A stretch of 64,000 bases of DNA from Paenibacillus cookii. Its GTDB lineage: Bacteria; Bacillota; Bacilli; Paenibacillales; Paenibacillaceae. Positions 9,241-18,625 of the stretch are shown here, in pieces; positions within the stretch are counted from its first letter, which is position 1, and the number at the start of each line of letters is the position of its first letter. The DNA is taken from the NCBI RefSeq assembly GCF_018333375.1, contig NZ_BORW01000001.1:434001-498000 (forward strand). The letters are read 5' to 3'. Both the position numbers and the translations under genes were made by a program. The notes beneath the pieces were generated by a model. That model was not told the DNA's origin. It saw only the letters and a program-made list of their open reading frames with translations, and did no database searches.

Positions 9241-10443
9241 CTATTCTTCGACCGTCAAATACCCGATAAATTCGCCGAATACGTCGTTTCCGAACAAGAG
9301 CCCCTTTTCGCTGAGGCGGTATCCCGCATCCGTCGGTTCGAGCAGACCCGCATCCAGCATTTTATGCAGCGGCTCCGCAAACACGTCTTCGATCCGGACT
9401 CCGAACTGCTCCTCGAAATGGCGGTTCGACACCCCGCTCAGCACGCGCAGGCCGACCATCATGAAATCCTCCATCGCTTCCTCGCGGGAAACCTCGAACG
9501 ACTCCAGCCGCGGCAGCCCTTCCTTCGTCGCTTCCGTATACGGGTTGACGCCTTTAATGTTCATGTGGCGCCGGCGCCCGACATAGCCGTGGGCCCCCGC
9601 CCCAAGCCCGTAATAATCTTCGTTCAGCCAATACGCCATGTTGTGGCGGCTGTGATAACCGGGTTTGGCAAAATTGCTGATCTCATATTGCACGTAGCCG
9701 GCTTTTTTCATCCGCTCCATTAATAGAAGGTACATTTTCAGCTCTTCGTCTTCGCTTGGGAGCGGCAGCTGGTTTTTTTTGTACATCGTATGGAAAAGCG
9801 TGTTTTCCTCGACCTTCAGGCTGTAAATGGAATAATGCGGCAGGTCGAGCGCCAGCGCTTTCTCCACGCTTTCGGCAAGCATGTCCACCGTCTGGTTCGG
9901 CAGGCCGAACATCAGGTCGATCGACAGGTTTTCGAAGCCGGCTTTGCGGGCGTTTTCGAGGCTTTGGTACACGTCGTCCGTATCATGGATGCGCCCGATG
10001 CCCTGAAGCAGCTCGTTCTGGAACGATTGCACGCCGAAGCTGACGCGGTTGACGCCGCCTTCGCGCATGACCGACAGCTTTTCGAGGTCCGTCGTACCCG
10101 GGTTTGCCTCCATCGAAAACTCGATGTCTTCGGCCCAATCCGGAAAATAGGTGCGGACCGTCTTCAGGAAGTAGGCCATCTCGTCCGGCTTCAGCACGGT
10201 CGGCGTGCCGCCGCCGACGAAAACGGACCGGATGACGCCCGGCGGAACCTCCTTGACCGTCCGTTCCATTTCGCGTTCAAGCCCCTGCAAATATTCCATG
10301 ACCGGCTGATTTTTCAGCACGTAGGAATTGAAATCGCAATAAAAGCACTTGTTCGTGCAAAAGGGAATGTGAAGATAGACCGCCTGCGGTTTCGGTGTTC
10401 CTTGGGATCGGTCGCTCGCCGTTTGCGGCTGTAATGCTGTCAT
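9241..10443 (-). CDS. hemW: Radical SAM protein HemW (heme chaperone, HemN-like)
   Basis: A 400-residue radical SAM enzyme. The [4Fe-4S]-binding CxxxCxxC is present near residues 29-36 (CTNKCFYC), preceded by the strand AVYLHIPF that is typical of HemN/HemW. The GGGTPT motif (VFVGGGTPTVL) lies near residue 77. Length, and lack of the N-terminal extension of true HemN, place it with HemW, which is viewed as a heme-binding chaperone rather than a coproporphyrinogen oxidase. In Bacillus subtilis hemN-type yqeR sits between lepA and hrcA, the same order as here. The start has AAGGAGGG upstream. Confidence 0.93.
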   Translation of the reverse strand: MTALQPQTASDRSQGTPKPQAVYLHIPFCTNKCFYCDFNSYVLKNQPVMEYLQGLEREMERTVKEVPPGVIRSVFVGGGTPTVLKPDEMAYFLKTVRTYFPDWAEDIEFSMEANPGTTDLEKLSVMREGGVNRVSFGVQSFQNELLQGIGRIHDTDDVYQSLENARKAGFENLSIDLMFGLPNQTVDMLAESVEKALALDLPHYSIYSLKVEENTLFHTMYKKNQLPLPSEDEELKMYLLLMERMKKAGYVQYEISNFAKPGYHSRHNMAYWLNEDYYGLGAGAHGYVGRRRHMNIKGVNPYTEATKEGLPRLESFEVSREEAMEDFMMVGLRVLSGVSNRHFEEQFGVRIEDVFAEPLHKMLDAGLLEPTDAGYRLSEKGLLFGNDVFGEFIGYLTVEE

Positions 10444-10474
10444 GGTTCAATTCCCTCCTTGTTCTGTACATTTT

Positions 10475-10499
10475 AAAAAAGCCCCAACCCCGTAGGGCT
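10475..10499 (-). terminator. Hairpin with T run upstream of hemW
   Basis: Minus-strand AGCCC pairs with GGGCT across a loop, followed by TTTTTT. It lies between lepA and hemW and probably ends part of the lepA transcription. Confidence 0.6.
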
Positions 10500-10564
10500 A
10501 AAGCTCCGAAACCGGCGCATCCTTTTTCGGGAATGAAAACGAATACGCCCTATAATCATGGGAA

Positions 10565-10584
10565 AAGCCGCTCCAGCGGCTCTT
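10565..10584 (-). terminator. Terminator-like hairpin after lepA
   Basis: Minus-strand AGCCGCT and AGCGGCT form a tight stem with a two-base loop followed by TTTTCCC, just after the lepA stop codon. Confidence 0.6.
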
Positions 10585-10598
10585 CCGTCACATTGAAC

Positions 10599-12416
10599 TT
10601 AGTTGTCGTCGATTTTCAGGACGGCCATGAACGCTTCCTGCGGCACTTCGACGGAGCCGACCTGCTTCATGCGTTTTTTGCCTTCCTTTTGTTTCTCCAG
10701 CAGCTTCCGCTTCCGCGAAATGTCGCCGCCGTAACATTTGGCAAGGACGTTTTTGCGCATCGCTTTGACGGTTTCGCGGGCCACGACCTTCGTTCCGACG
10801 GAGGCCTGGATCGGCACCTCGAACATTTGGCGCGGAATCAGCTCGCGCAGCTTTTCGCAAATGACCCGCCCGCGCTGGTAAGCCCGGTCGCGGTGCACGA
10901 TAAACGACAAAGCGTCCACCTGCTCGCCGTTCAGCAAAATGTCCATTTTCACGAGATTGGATTTCCGGTACCCCGACATTTCATAGTCGAACGAGGCGTA
11001 CCCTTTGGTTCCGGATTTCAGCTGGTCGAAGAAATCGTATACGATTTCCGACAGCGGGATTTCGTACGTGATCGTGACCCGGGTCGTATCCAGGTACTCC
11101 ATGTTCACGAATTCGCCGCGTTTGCCCTGGCACAGCTCCATGACCGTACCGACGTAATCGTTCGGCACGATGATCGCCGCTTTGACGTAAGGCTCTTCCA
11201 CCGAATCGATTTTGCCGATTTCCGGATAGTTCGACGGGTTGTCGATCTCGATGACGTCGCCGTTCGTCAGCGTAACGCGGTAAATAACGCTCGGCGCCGT
11301 CGTGATGAGCGGAATGTTGAACTCCCGCTCGATGCGCTCCTGGATGATCTCCATATGAAGGAGTCCGAGGAATCCGCAGCGGAAGCCGAAGCCGAGGGCG
11401 CTCGAGGTTTCCGGCTCGAAGCTGAGCGACGCGTCGTTCAGCTGGAGCTTCTCCAGCGCTTCGCGCAAATCGTTGTATTCCGACGTTTCGATCGGGTACA
11501 AACCGCAGTACACCATCGGATTGATTTTGCGGTAGCCCGGCAGCGGCTCCGGCGTCGGGTTTTTCGCGTCCGTGACGGTATCGCCGACCCGGGTATCCCC
11601 GACATGCTTGATGCCGGCCACGATGAAGCCGACGTCGCCGACCTTGAGTTCGTCCACGATCGTCATCCGCGGCTTGAACGCCCCGACTTCGATGACCTCG
11701 AACGTTTTGTTCGTCGCCATCATTTTGATTTTGGAGCCGGCTTTAATGCTGCCGTTGACGACGCGGACATAAACGATGACGCCTTTGTACGGGTCGTAAT
11801 GCGAGTCGAAAATGAGGGCCTTCAGCGGCTCATCCGCTTCGCCGGACGGCGGCGGAACCTGCTTGACGATCTGCTCCAAAATTTCCTTGATCCCGATTCC
11901 CGCCTTGGCCGAAGCAAGCACGGCTTCGCTGGCGTCGAGGCCGATGACGTCTTCGATTTCCTGCTTGACGCGGTCCGGATCGGCGCTCGGCAGGTCGATT
12001 TTGTTGATGACCGGAATGATCTCCAAATTGTTGTCCAAAGCCAAATACACGTTGGCCAGCGTCTGGGCTTCGATTCCCTGCGCGGCGTCCACGACGAGCA
12101 GCGCGCCTTCGCATGCGGCGAGGCTTCGCGACACTTCATAGGTAAAATCGACGTGTCCCGGCGTGTCGATCAAATTGAGCAAATATTCCTGGCCGTCATC
12201 CGCCTTGTATGTAAGATGTACGGCCTGCAGCTTGATCGTAATGCCGCGTTCGCGTTCCAAATCCATCTGATCGAGCACCTGATCCTGCATTTCACGGGAC
12301 GTCAGCGCGCCGGTGTACTCCAAAATCCGGTCGGCGAGCGTCGATTTGCCGTGGTCTATATGTGCAATGATGCAGAAATTCCGAATATTTTTTTGCCTTG
12401 CTTGTACGTCTGTCAT
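10599..12416 (-). CDS. lepA: Elongation factor 4 (LepA), back-translocating GTPase
   Basis: The 605-residue translational GTPase acts on the ribosome. The G1 motif AHIDHGKST lies near residues 18-26, the G3 motif DTPGH near 83-87, and the G4 motif NKID near 137-140. The LepA-specific C-terminal domain includes [23 protein letters not shown] and the tail ending [15 protein letters not shown]. Length is typical. The ATG follows a GGGGG-type site. The spoIIP, yqxA, lepA, hemW, hrcA order matches Bacillus subtilis. Confidence 0.98.
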   Translation of the reverse strand: MTDVQARQKNIRNFCIIAHIDHGKSTLADRILEYTGALTSREMQDQVLDQMDLERERGITIKLQAVHLTYKADDGQEYLLNLIDTPGHVDFTYEVSRSLAACEGALLVVDAAQGIEAQTLANVYLALDNNLEIIPVINKIDLPSADPDRVKQEIEDVIGLDASEAVLASAKAGIGIKEILEQIVKQVPPPSGEADEPLKALIFDSHYDPYKGVIVYVRVVNGSIKAGSKIKMMATNKTFEVIEVGAFKPRMTIVDELKVGDVGFIVAGIKHVGDTRVGDTVTDAKNPTPEPLPGYRKINPMVYCGLYPIETSEYNDLREALEKLQLNDASLSFEPETSSALGFGFRCGFLGLLHMEIIQERIEREFNIPLITTAPSVIYRVTLTNGDVIEIDNPSNYPEIGKIDSVEEPYVKAAIIVPNDYVGTVMELCQGKRGEFVNMEYLDTTRVTITYEIPLSEIVYDFFDQLKSGTKGYASFDYEMSGYRKSNLVKMDILLNGEQVDALSFIVHRDRAYQRGRVICEKLRELIPRQMFEVPIQASVGTKVVARETVKAMRKNVLAKCYGGDISRKRKLLEKQKEGKKRMKQVGSVEVPQEAFMAVLKIDDN

Positions 12417-12502
12417 GCCCTACCCCCAAAACAGCCTGATGTGTCAATCAATTCATTATAGCAGTTGAAATAAAGGCGGGCAATCCCACTGGCGGGCCGG
12501 AA

Positions 12503-12886
12503 TTACTCGGTGATGGAATCGAAGACGGAGACGACCAGCCGGATGCCTTTTTGCGATAGATTTTGCAGCAGCCCGGCCGTTTTGTCCGCCAGAACGTCCA
12601 CCGTCGGTTTGCCCGTCTCCGGCGACAGAATTTGCTCCGGCGTTTGCGGGCCGTCTTCCTTCGCTTCGACCTGCTCGGGCTCTTTTTCCTCGACCTTGAA
12701 ACGGTTCGAGCTTTTGGGCGCAGGGGCTTGTCCATTGCCCGCCGCCGCGGCTTGGGTGCTTGCGTATGCCGGGTTTTTCCCGGAGTCGGGGGCGGGCCCG
12801 CCGGAGCTTGCGAGCTGCATGCCGACCAGCACGCCGATGCCGGCCCAAACGCCCACCATCCAAATTCTTTTCGCCCATTTCGACAT
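12503..12886 (-). CDS. YqxA-like membrane-anchored protein, 127 aa
   Basis: A small protein with one N-terminal membrane segment or signal anchor (about 8-27, IWMVGVWAGIGVLVGMQLAS), then a low-complexity Ala/Pro/Lys/Glu-rich linker and a short helical C-terminus (LLQNLSQKGIRLVVSVFDSITE). It lies between spoIIP and lepA, where Bacillus subtilis has yqxA, and shares that protein's layout, so I infer the same family. Function is unknown. The start has GGAGAG at a good distance. Confidence 0.7.
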   Translation of the reverse strand: MSKWAKRIWMVGVWAGIGVLVGMQLASSGGPAPDSGKNPAYASTQAAAAGNGQAPAPKSSNRFKVEEKEPEQVEAKEDGPQTPEQILSPETGKPTVDVLADKTAGLLQNLSQKGIRLVVSVFDSITE

Positions 12887-12927
12887 GACCGGTCTCTCCT
12901 TCCATCCATTTCCGTCTTCGCTTTGGA

Positions 12928-14247
12928 TTAACTGCCGGACCCTGCTTTTTGCGCGGAACCCGACTTGTCGGCGCTGGCTTTCTCCGCTTTCTGTTCCTTG
13001 AAATACACTTCGGCGATCATTTGCGCCAGGACGTCCGCGGTTCTCTTCAATTCTTCCTCGGTGCTGTCGATGCCGCCGACTTCGATCAAAATGCTGTGCT
13101 CCGACAGGGATTGGTTATATTCGCCGTTGCCTTGAGATGAAGTTTTGCCCCAAACTCCGCGCGATATTCCCGGATACGATTTCTCCAAACGCTCGTGGAT
13201 GGCATTGGCGAACGCCTCGTTTTTCCGCCAGTTTTTGTTGGCGTGGCCGATGATGAAAAACACCTGGGCATAATTTTTTCCATGAATGGACGTTGTCGTT
13301 TTCCCGTGTTTTTGGGAATCCCGGTGGATGTCGATCAAGTAGGCAAGCCCGCTGTTTTGCGCCATGGCCTCTTTAACCGTTTGACGGGAATATTTATATG
13401 AATAGTTATAATTGTAATTATCAACGGCCGACATATAATCCTTCTGCGAATGGATCGCCCCTACCCCCATCTTATCCAGCTTGTCGGCCACGTATTTCCC
13501 GACCAGCATGACGTTTTTGTCGGGCGACGTGGAGCTCGGGTTGTCGCTGGTTTTGCCCAGCAGCGGGTTATACGCCTCTCTCGGGTGCGAGTGGTAGATC
13601 ATCACGACCTTTTTGCCTGCGTTTGCGGCGGGCGGCGTCTGCGCTTTGTCCTGCCCTTTCGGCTCCTGCTTGGCCGCTCCCGGATTTCCGGGCTCTTTTT
13701 TGGCGCCGGGCTCGGGCTCTTTCGCCGGCGGCTTCTCCGCCTCTTTGGGTTCCTCTGCTTTGGACGGCTGCTCGCTTTTGCCCTCCGTTTCGGGTTCGGG
13801 CGGCAGATGGAAATCTTCGGGCGGGTCTAAGTTCTGGTTGCCGGAGGCGCTTCTCAGCAGCACCGGATCGGTCGTCCCCATGCCCGGCATTTCCTTGGCC
13901 AGCAGGCTTTTCGGATCGCGGGGATTCACGCTCGTCAGCATTTGAAACACGAAGGTGGTCATTTTTTCGCCCGAAAACGCCGACGTTCCCTTTTCCTTAT
14001 CCAGATGCGGCACCTCCATCCCCAGCATGTCCATAAAAAACCCGCTGGACAGCGATCCCGCAAAACCTTTCATGGACGAAACGGGGGAGGTGTTCAATTT
14101 GTTTTCCGCCATCCCGCCCAGCCCCAGCATGACAAAAAATAGAAACGACCCGAGCATCAGCAGCAAAAACGTCCGCCCCATCGACAGCATATGCAGCATC
14201 TTCGTTCTCCATTTGCGGATATTCCACAGTCGAAATCCATTTCTCAT
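12928..14247 (-). CDS. spoIIP: Stage II sporulation protein P (SpoIIP)
   Basis: SpoIIP is a peptidoglycan amidase/endopeptidase that works with SpoIID and SpoIIM during engulfment of the forespore. The N-terminus has a membrane anchor (about 20-45, MLSMGRTFLLLMLGSFLFFVML). A long Pro/Glu/Lys/Gly-rich linker follows, then the amidase domain with VVMIYHSHPREAYNPLL and YLIDIHRDSQ, which supply the likely metal-binding His and Glu. I chose the ATG at 14247 (439 residues), directly behind CAGGAGG; a longer frame to 14280 lacks a site. It follows gpr, as in Bacillus. The basic/acidic linker is longer than in B. subtilis. Confidence 0.94.
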   Translation of the reverse strand: MRNGFRLWNIRKWRTKMLHMLSMGRTFLLLMLGSFLFFVMLGLGGMAENKLNTSPVSSMKGFAGSLSSGFFMDMLGMEVPHLDKEKGTSAFSGEKMTTFVFQMLTSVNPRDPKSLLAKEMPGMGTTDPVLLRSASGNQNLDPPEDFHLPPEPETEGKSEQPSKAEEPKEAEKPPAKEPEPGAKKEPGNPGAAKQEPKGQDKAQTPPAANAGKKVVMIYHSHPREAYNPLLGKTSDNPSSTSPDKNVMLVGKYVADKLDKMGVGAIHSQKDYMSAVDNYNYNYSYKYSRQTVKEAMAQNSGLAYLIDIHRDSQKHGKTTTSIHGKNYAQVFFIIGHANKNWRKNEAFANAIHERLEKSYPGISRGVWGKTSSQGNGEYNQSLSEHSILIEVGGIDSTEEELKRTADVLAQMIAEVYFKEQKAEKASADKSGSAQKAGSGS

Positions 14248-14329
14248 TGTGTCGTCCTCCTGAACTCTCTTATACTTCAAAACTATGAGCCCGGAAGATT
14301 CGCTAGAACCAAAAATGATATATTTGCGA

Positions 14330-14364
14330 GAAAAAAAAGAAGCCGCGATAGATTCGCAGGCTTC
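14330..14364 (-). terminator. Terminator between gpr and spoIIP
   Basis: Minus-strand GAAGCC and GGCTTC enclose a 14-base loop and are followed by a run of seven or more T. It separates gpr from spoIIP. Confidence 0.75.
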
Positions 14365-14400
14365 CTGATTCGTTCGTAACGGACAAACGGCCGACCGGCC

Positions 14401-15402
14401 TTAGTGGGTGTAGGCCCCCGAATTGCCCGGATCCACGGCCTCGTGCAGCGAGGCGTTTAATCCGCTGGCCACGATGTTGGCGATATCCTCGATGAATTCG
14501 TCGATTTCTTTCGGCGTGACGATCAGGTCATGGCCAAGCGGCTCCAGCACCTCTTTGACCAGGGCCAGCCGCTCGTTTTCGGAGATGCTGTCGAGCAGCC
14601 CCATGATTTCGCGCGTCTGGTTCTGGTTCCCGCCAAAATGCTTTTTCATCATTTCCATCACGTTGTTGACGATCGTCGAAGCATAACATACCGTCGGCAC
14701 GCCGATGGCGATGCAGGGAACGCCGAGCACCTCTTTGGTCAAGCCGCGCCGCTTGTTGCCGATGCCCGAACCCGGGTGGATGCCGATATCGGCGATTTGG
14801 ATCGTCGTGTTCACCCGTTCCAGCGAACGGGAGGCCAGCGCGTCGATGGCGATGATCAGGTCCGGCTTCGTCCGGTCGACGATGCCCTGAACGATTTCGC
14901 TCGATTCGATGCCCGTAATGCCGAGCACGCCCGGCGCGATCGCGCTGATTTGGCGGTAACCCGGCGCGACCTGATCCGGCATCAGCTCAAAATATTGGCG
15001 GGTCACCAGCACGTTCTCCACCACGAGCGGGCCGAGCGAGTCCGGCGTGACATTCCAGTTTCCCAGGCCGACGATAAGCACGGTGTCTTTCTTTTGAATG
15101 CCGATCAGCGTCAGAAAGTCCTCGAACTCCCTGGCAAAAGCCTCCGTCACCCGTTCCTGCAAACCGGTATCGCCGTTCCGAAGTCCAGGTACCTCCAGCG
15201 TCACGTAATGGCCTTTGATGCGGCCGATCGCTTGCGAACCTTCGTCCGTCAGCACGTTCAGCCGGGTCACCTTGATCCCGTCCTTTTCCGATACCTCTTC
15301 ATCCACGCCCGGGATCGAATCCGGATATTGCTTCGCGGCAAGCTCTCTGGCGTCCACCGCCAGATCGGTGCGCACGTTGTATTTTTGCAGATCCAATTCC
15401 AT
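14401..15402 (-). CDS. gpr: Germination protease Gpr
   Basis: Gpr (333 residues) is the spore protease that degrades small acid-soluble proteins at the start of germination. The sequence is typical: LQKYNVRTDLAVDARELA near the N-terminus, which contains the region where the zymogen is processed, LIVGLGNWNVTPDSLGPLVVENVLVTRQYF in the centre, and IAIDALASRSLERVNTTIQIADIGIHPGSGIGNKRRGL after it. It lies divergent from rpsT and upstream of spoIIP. A forespore-type (sigma-G) promoter can be read upstream. The ATG follows AAAGGAGG. Confidence 0.97.
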   Translation of the reverse strand: MELDLQKYNVRTDLAVDARELAAKQYPDSIPGVDEEVSEKDGIKVTRLNVLTDEGSQAIGRIKGHYVTLEVPGLRNGDTGLQERVTEAFAREFEDFLTLIGIQKKDTVLIVGLGNWNVTPDSLGPLVVENVLVTRQYFELMPDQVAPGYRQISAIAPGVLGITGIESSEIVQGIVDRTKPDLIIAIDALASRSLERVNTTIQIADIGIHPGSGIGNKRRGLTKEVLGVPCIAIGVPTVCYASTIVNNVMEMMKKHFGGNQNQTREIMGLLDSISENERLALVKEVLEPLGHDLIVTPKEIDEFIEDIANIVASGLNASLHEAVDPGNSGAYTH

Positions 15403-15434
15403 CTCAAAATCATCCTCCTTTGCCTTTTTCGTTA

Positions 15435-15464
15435 TAGTGTGCGGGAGGCGGCCTCCGATTATGC
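15435..15464 (-). promoter_or_regulatory. Likely sigma-G promoter of gpr
   Basis: Minus-strand GCATA (15460-15464) and CACACTA (15435-15441) are separated by exactly 18 bases. This matches the sigma-G consensus (GHATR, 18, CATNHTA) with one mismatch, upstream of a gene known to be made in the forespore. Confidence 0.6.
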
Positions 15465-15475
15465 AAGCCTTAGTA

Positions 15476-15504
15476 TTGCTTTTTGCGGTACCCCATGCTA
15501 AACT
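15476..15504 (+). promoter_or_regulatory. Likely sigma-A promoter of rpsT
   Basis: TTGCTT (15476-15481) and TAAACT (15499-15504) with a 17-base spacer, about 55 bases before the rpsT start. Confidence 0.6.
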
Positions 15505-15559
15505 ATTTTAAGTTGTGAACCATTTGAAGTTCTCGAATGCCTTACAGGAGGTGAATGCA

Positions 15560-15832
15560 ATGCCAAACATTAAATCCGCCGTTAAACGCGTAAAAACGAA
15601 CGAAAAACGCCGTGCGCTTAATGCTTCCCAAAAATCCGCGCTCCGCACAGCCGTGAAAGCCGCTGATGCCGCGCTGGCTAATAACGAAGTTGAAGCTGCT
15701 AAAGCTGCAGTTCAAGCCGCTTCCCAGAAGCTGGACAAGGCTGTGACAAAAGGTCTCATCCACAAAAATGCTGCAAGCCGCAAGAAATCCCGCTTGGCGC
15801 AAAAACTGAACGCCCTGACTGCACAAGCATAA
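15560..15832 (+). CDS. rpsT: 30S ribosomal protein S20
   Basis: S20 (90 residues) binds 16S rRNA in the body of the small subunit. The sequence is typical: [21 protein letters not shown], with a helix-rich Lys/Ala composition and the [14 protein letters not shown]-terminal part. I chose the ATG at 15560 because CAGGAGGTG lies just upstream; an in-frame ATG at 15515 has no site. It is transcribed divergently from gpr, as in Bacillus, and ends at a clear terminator. Confidence 0.98.
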   Translation: MPNIKSAVKRVKTNEKRRALNASQKSALRTAVKAADAALANNEVEAAKAAVQAASQKLDKAVTKGLIHKNAASRKKSRLAQKLNALTAQA

Positions 15833-15858
15833 GGTGCGCTATCCATACGATGAAAATG

Positions 15859-15898
15859 AAAAGTCCTGAACAGCCAACCCAGCTGGTCAGGACTTTTT
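15859..15898 (+). terminator. Terminator of rpsT
   Basis: AAAAGTCCTGA pairs with TCAGGACTTTTT, followed by TTTTTGA. A perfect 10-11 bp stem about 25 bases after the rpsT stop. Confidence 0.88.
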
Positions 15899-15968
15899 GA
15901 TTCAATATCCCGTACATACATTTTTCTTGCAATCAAGCCCACTCATCAAGTCAGGAGGTTGACGAGCA

Positions 15969-17183
15969 ATGGAAATCTGGAAGAAAAACTTATGGGTGTT
16001 ATGGTTCGGTTCTTTTATCGTCTCTTCAAGCTTCTCCATGGTGGTTCCGTTTCTCCCGATCTTTCTCATCCAAATCGGCACGACCGAAAACGTTGAAATG
16101 TGGTCCGGCTTGCTGTTCAGCAGCGCGTTTTTGGCAGGGGCGCTATCCTCCCCGTTCTGGGGCGCCGTCGGCGACAAATACGGCCGCAAGGCGATGATCG
16201 TTCGCGCCGGTTTCGTCCTGTGCGTCATTTATATCCTGACTTCGTTCGTGACCAGCCCGGTGCAGCTGCTCATCTTGCGGATTCTGCAGGGCCTGCTTTC
16301 CGGCTTCATCCCCGGGGCGATCGCCATCGTCGGCACCAACACGCCCGAACATAAAGTCGGCTACGCCCTTTCCACGATGTCGACCGCGACGGCGACGGGC
16401 AGCATCATGGGGCCGCTGTTGGGCGGCGTGCTGTCGAAGCTGTTCGATAACCGCTTGGCGTTCGCCAGCGCAGGGGTGCTTTGTTTTCTTGCCACTTTGC
16501 TCGTCATCTTTTACGTCAAGGAAGAAAAATTCGTTCCCGGCAAAGGACGCGTGTCCGTGCTGAGCACGATCAAGCTGGCCGCCGATAACAAGCTGCTTCT
16601 GGTCGTGCTGCTGCTGACGATGTTTACGCAGTTTTCGGTCATGACCATCGAACCGGTGCTCCCGCTTTATATCGTGGAGATCGGCCATTCGGCTTCCGAC
16701 GCCTCGATTCTGGCCGGCATCATTTTTTCCCTGGTCGGCATCGCCAGCATCCTGTTCGCTTCCCGCTGGGGGAAACTTGCGGATAAAATCGGCTTTCAGA
16801 AGGTGCTTTTGATCGGATTGTTTGCGGGAGGCGTCGGCTCGCTGCTGCAAATTCCTTTCCATAACATTTGGGCGTTTTCGGTCGTCCGGTTTTTGTACGG
16901 ATGTTTTTTCTGCGCGGTATTCCCGGCCCTCAACGGCCTGGTGGTACGGGCGACTTCGGCCGAATTCCGCGGCAGGGCCTTCAGTTTGAGCCAGACGTCG
17001 AACCAGCTGGGCGGCATGCTCGGCCCGCTTGCGGGCGGCGCCATCAGCGGCGTGTTCAGCATCCATACCGTCTTTTTGCTGACCGGCATTTTGCTGCTGC
17101 TGACGATGGGCCTTGCCTTGTGGTCCGGACGATTCAGCCGCCAAACGGAAACGCCTTCGTCCTCTAGGGCGATAAATCACTAA
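15969..17183 (+). CDS. MFS transporter, drug-efflux type
   Basis: A 404-residue inner-membrane protein with about 12 hydrophobic segments, the layout of the major facilitator superfamily. The loop-2/3 motif A is visible as GAVGDKYGRKAMIVRAGF (about 59-76), with a second copy in the second half (SRWGKLADKIGFQKVLLIG). The segment FVTSPVQLLILRILQGLLSGFIPGAIAIVG is typical of the drug:H+ antiporter-1 group (NorA/MdtG-like). Substrate is unknown. It is transcribed away from the two-component genes with a short terminator between them; it lies in the block that separates rpsT from holA. Confidence 0.88.
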   Translation: MEIWKKNLWVLWFGSFIVSSSFSMVVPFLPIFLIQIGTTENVEMWSGLLFSSAFLAGALSSPFWGAVGDKYGRKAMIVRAGFVLCVIYILTSFVTSPVQLLILRILQGLLSGFIPGAIAIVGTNTPEHKVGYALSTMSTATATGSIMGPLLGGVLSKLFDNRLAFASAGVLCFLATLLVIFYVKEEKFVPGKGRVSVLSTIKLAADNKLLLVVLLLTMFTQFSVMTIEPVLPLYIVEIGHSASDASILAGIIFSLVGIASILFASRWGKLADKIGFQKVLLIGLFAGGVGSLLQIPFHNIWAFSVVRFLYGCFFCAVFPALNGLVVRATSAEFRGRAFSLSQTSNQLGGMLGPLAGGAISGVFSIHTVFLLTGILLLLTMGLALWSGRFSRQTETPSSSRAINH

Positions 17184-17217
17184 AGCGCTTTCCTTGGCTG
17201 CCCGGTATGAGGCTTGG

Positions 17218-17260
17218 AAAGCCCTCGCCCGCTTTAAGCGGAACGAGGGCTTTTTTCCTT
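17218..17260. terminator. Bidirectional terminator between the MFS gene and the kinase gene
   Basis: AAGCCCTCG pairs with CGAGGGCTT around an inner CCGCTT/AAGCGG helix and is followed by TTTTTTCC on the plus strand. It serves the two convergent genes. Confidence 0.75.
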
Positions 17261-18625
17261 GAAACCGATATAAAAACGGATCGTTTGATCCTCCGTCTCC
17301 GCATGGCAGCGGAAGCCGTGCCGGTCCAAAACGGTTTTGACGATCGCAAGCCCGAGGCCCGTTCCCGACAACTCTTTATGCCGCGAGCTTTCCTCCACGT
17401 AAAAGGGCTCCCACAGCCGGGAGGCGTCGGCGATCTCTCCCGCAAAGCGGTTGCTGATCCGCAGTTCGATTTCATCCCCAAGCTTTCCGAACGATACGTC
17501 GATCCGTTCGCCCGCCGCGTATTTTACCGCATTGCCGATCAAATTCCGAAATACCATCCGCATTTGATCCGGGTCCGCCTCGATGCACGGGTTTCCCGGC
17601 AAATCGTCGCGCAGGGCCAGCTTCAAACGTTTCGCCGCAAGCTCGATGGAGAACGTTTCGGCGCATTCGCGGAACAGTTCCTTTACCGCCACCGGCCGCC
17701 GTTCTAGCTCGTCCCTTTCGATTTTCGCAAAGTCCAAAAACTCGTCGATGAGCTTCGCCAGCCCCTCGTTTTGGCGCAAAATGGTGGCGGCGTAGCTGCC
17801 GTCGTCCAGCCCGTCCTGCATGCCTTCGGCATAAGCCTGAATGAGCGAAACCGGCGTTTTGAGCTCATGCGTCATGCCGGCCATAAACCGTTTCAGGCTC
17901 GCGTTTTTTCGGGACAAATCGGCATGCGCCGCCTTCAGCTTGTCGCTCATGGCGTTGATGCTTTCCGCCAGCTCGCCGATTTCGTCCCGGGCGCCGACCC
18001 GGGCTTTCCGGAAGCGGAGCTCCGAGATATCCTTCGCGACCTGCCCCAGCTCCTTCAGCGGTTTTGTCATGCGGTACGACAAAAGCCAAACCGTCAGGAC
18101 GATGATCAGGACCGAACCGACCGCCAGGATCAAAATGAATTCGTTGATCATCCCGATCGCCTCGCTGACGTAAGCCATCGACGACCCGACCAGGACGATG
18201 GAGTCGTCCTTGCGGATCAAGCCGGCGTAAAAGCTGGATTTCAGCTTGCCCTGATCGTATATTTTGTTGACCCGGCTTCCGGCGATCGCCTTCTTCAGCG
18301 AGGCGTCCGTCACCCAAAACTTGCTCAGCGTCACTTTCTTTTTCGTCAGCTGCTGCTGCAGCGATTCGTTCAAGTCGTTTTCCCGCTTCCGCCAGTCGTC
18401 ATAGACGATCGTCACGCGGTACTGCCGCTCCAGCTGCGGAATCGCCTCGGTCCACTGCGGCCCCGGCAGCCCGGAAATCGCACTCACGGCTTCCCCGAGC
18501 TGTTCCTTCGTTTTGTATATATAATATTTGGGCATGAACAGGTTCGCCAGCAGCACAAACAAGACAAAAATAAGCAGGACGGCGGACGCGATGCTCAAAA
18601 ACAGCTTGCGGCCAAGCTTATTCAT
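17234..18625 (-). CDS. Sensor histidine kinase, OmpR-partner type
   Basis: A 463-residue membrane kinase. It has two transmembrane segments (about 8-32 and 163-185) around an extracellular sensor region, then HAMP (about 186-240, LLSYRMTKPLKELGQVAKD), a dimerisation and phosphoacceptor domain with H in FMAGMTHELKTPVSLIQAYAEGMQ, and an HATPase_c domain with DQMRMVFRNLIGNAVKYA (N box) and GTGLGLAIVKTVLDRHG (G2 box). The F/G boxes look complete. It overlaps the end of the response regulator gene by eight bases, so both are cotranscribed. The signal is unknown. Confidence 0.93.
   Translation of the reverse strand: MNKLGRKLFLSIASAVLLIFVLFVLLANLFMPKYYIYKTKEQLGEAVSAISGLPGPQWTEAIPQLERQYRVTIVYDDWRKRENDLNESLQQQLTKKKVTLSKFWVTDASLKKAIAGSRVNKIYDQGKLKSSFYAGLIRKDDSIVLVGSSMAYVSEAIGMINEFILILAVGSVLIIVLTVWLLSYRMTKPLKELGQVAKDISELRFRKARVGARDEIGELAESINAMSDKLKAAHADLSRKNASLKRFMAGMTHELKTPVSLIQAYAEGMQDGLDDGSYAATILRQNEGLAKLIDEFLDFAKIERDELERRPVAVKELFRECAETFSIELAAKRLKLALRDDLPGNPCIEADPDQMRMVFRNLIGNAVKYAAGERIDVSFGKLGDEIELRISNRFAGEIADASRLWEPFYVEESSRHKELSGTGLGLAIVKTVLDRHGFRCHAETEDQTIRFYIGFKEKSPRSA

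Noticed and set aside
9241-10443. Calling this gene hemN (oxygen-independent coproporphyrinogen oxidase)
   Set aside because: It lacks the N-terminal extension of true HemN and fits HemW in length and position.
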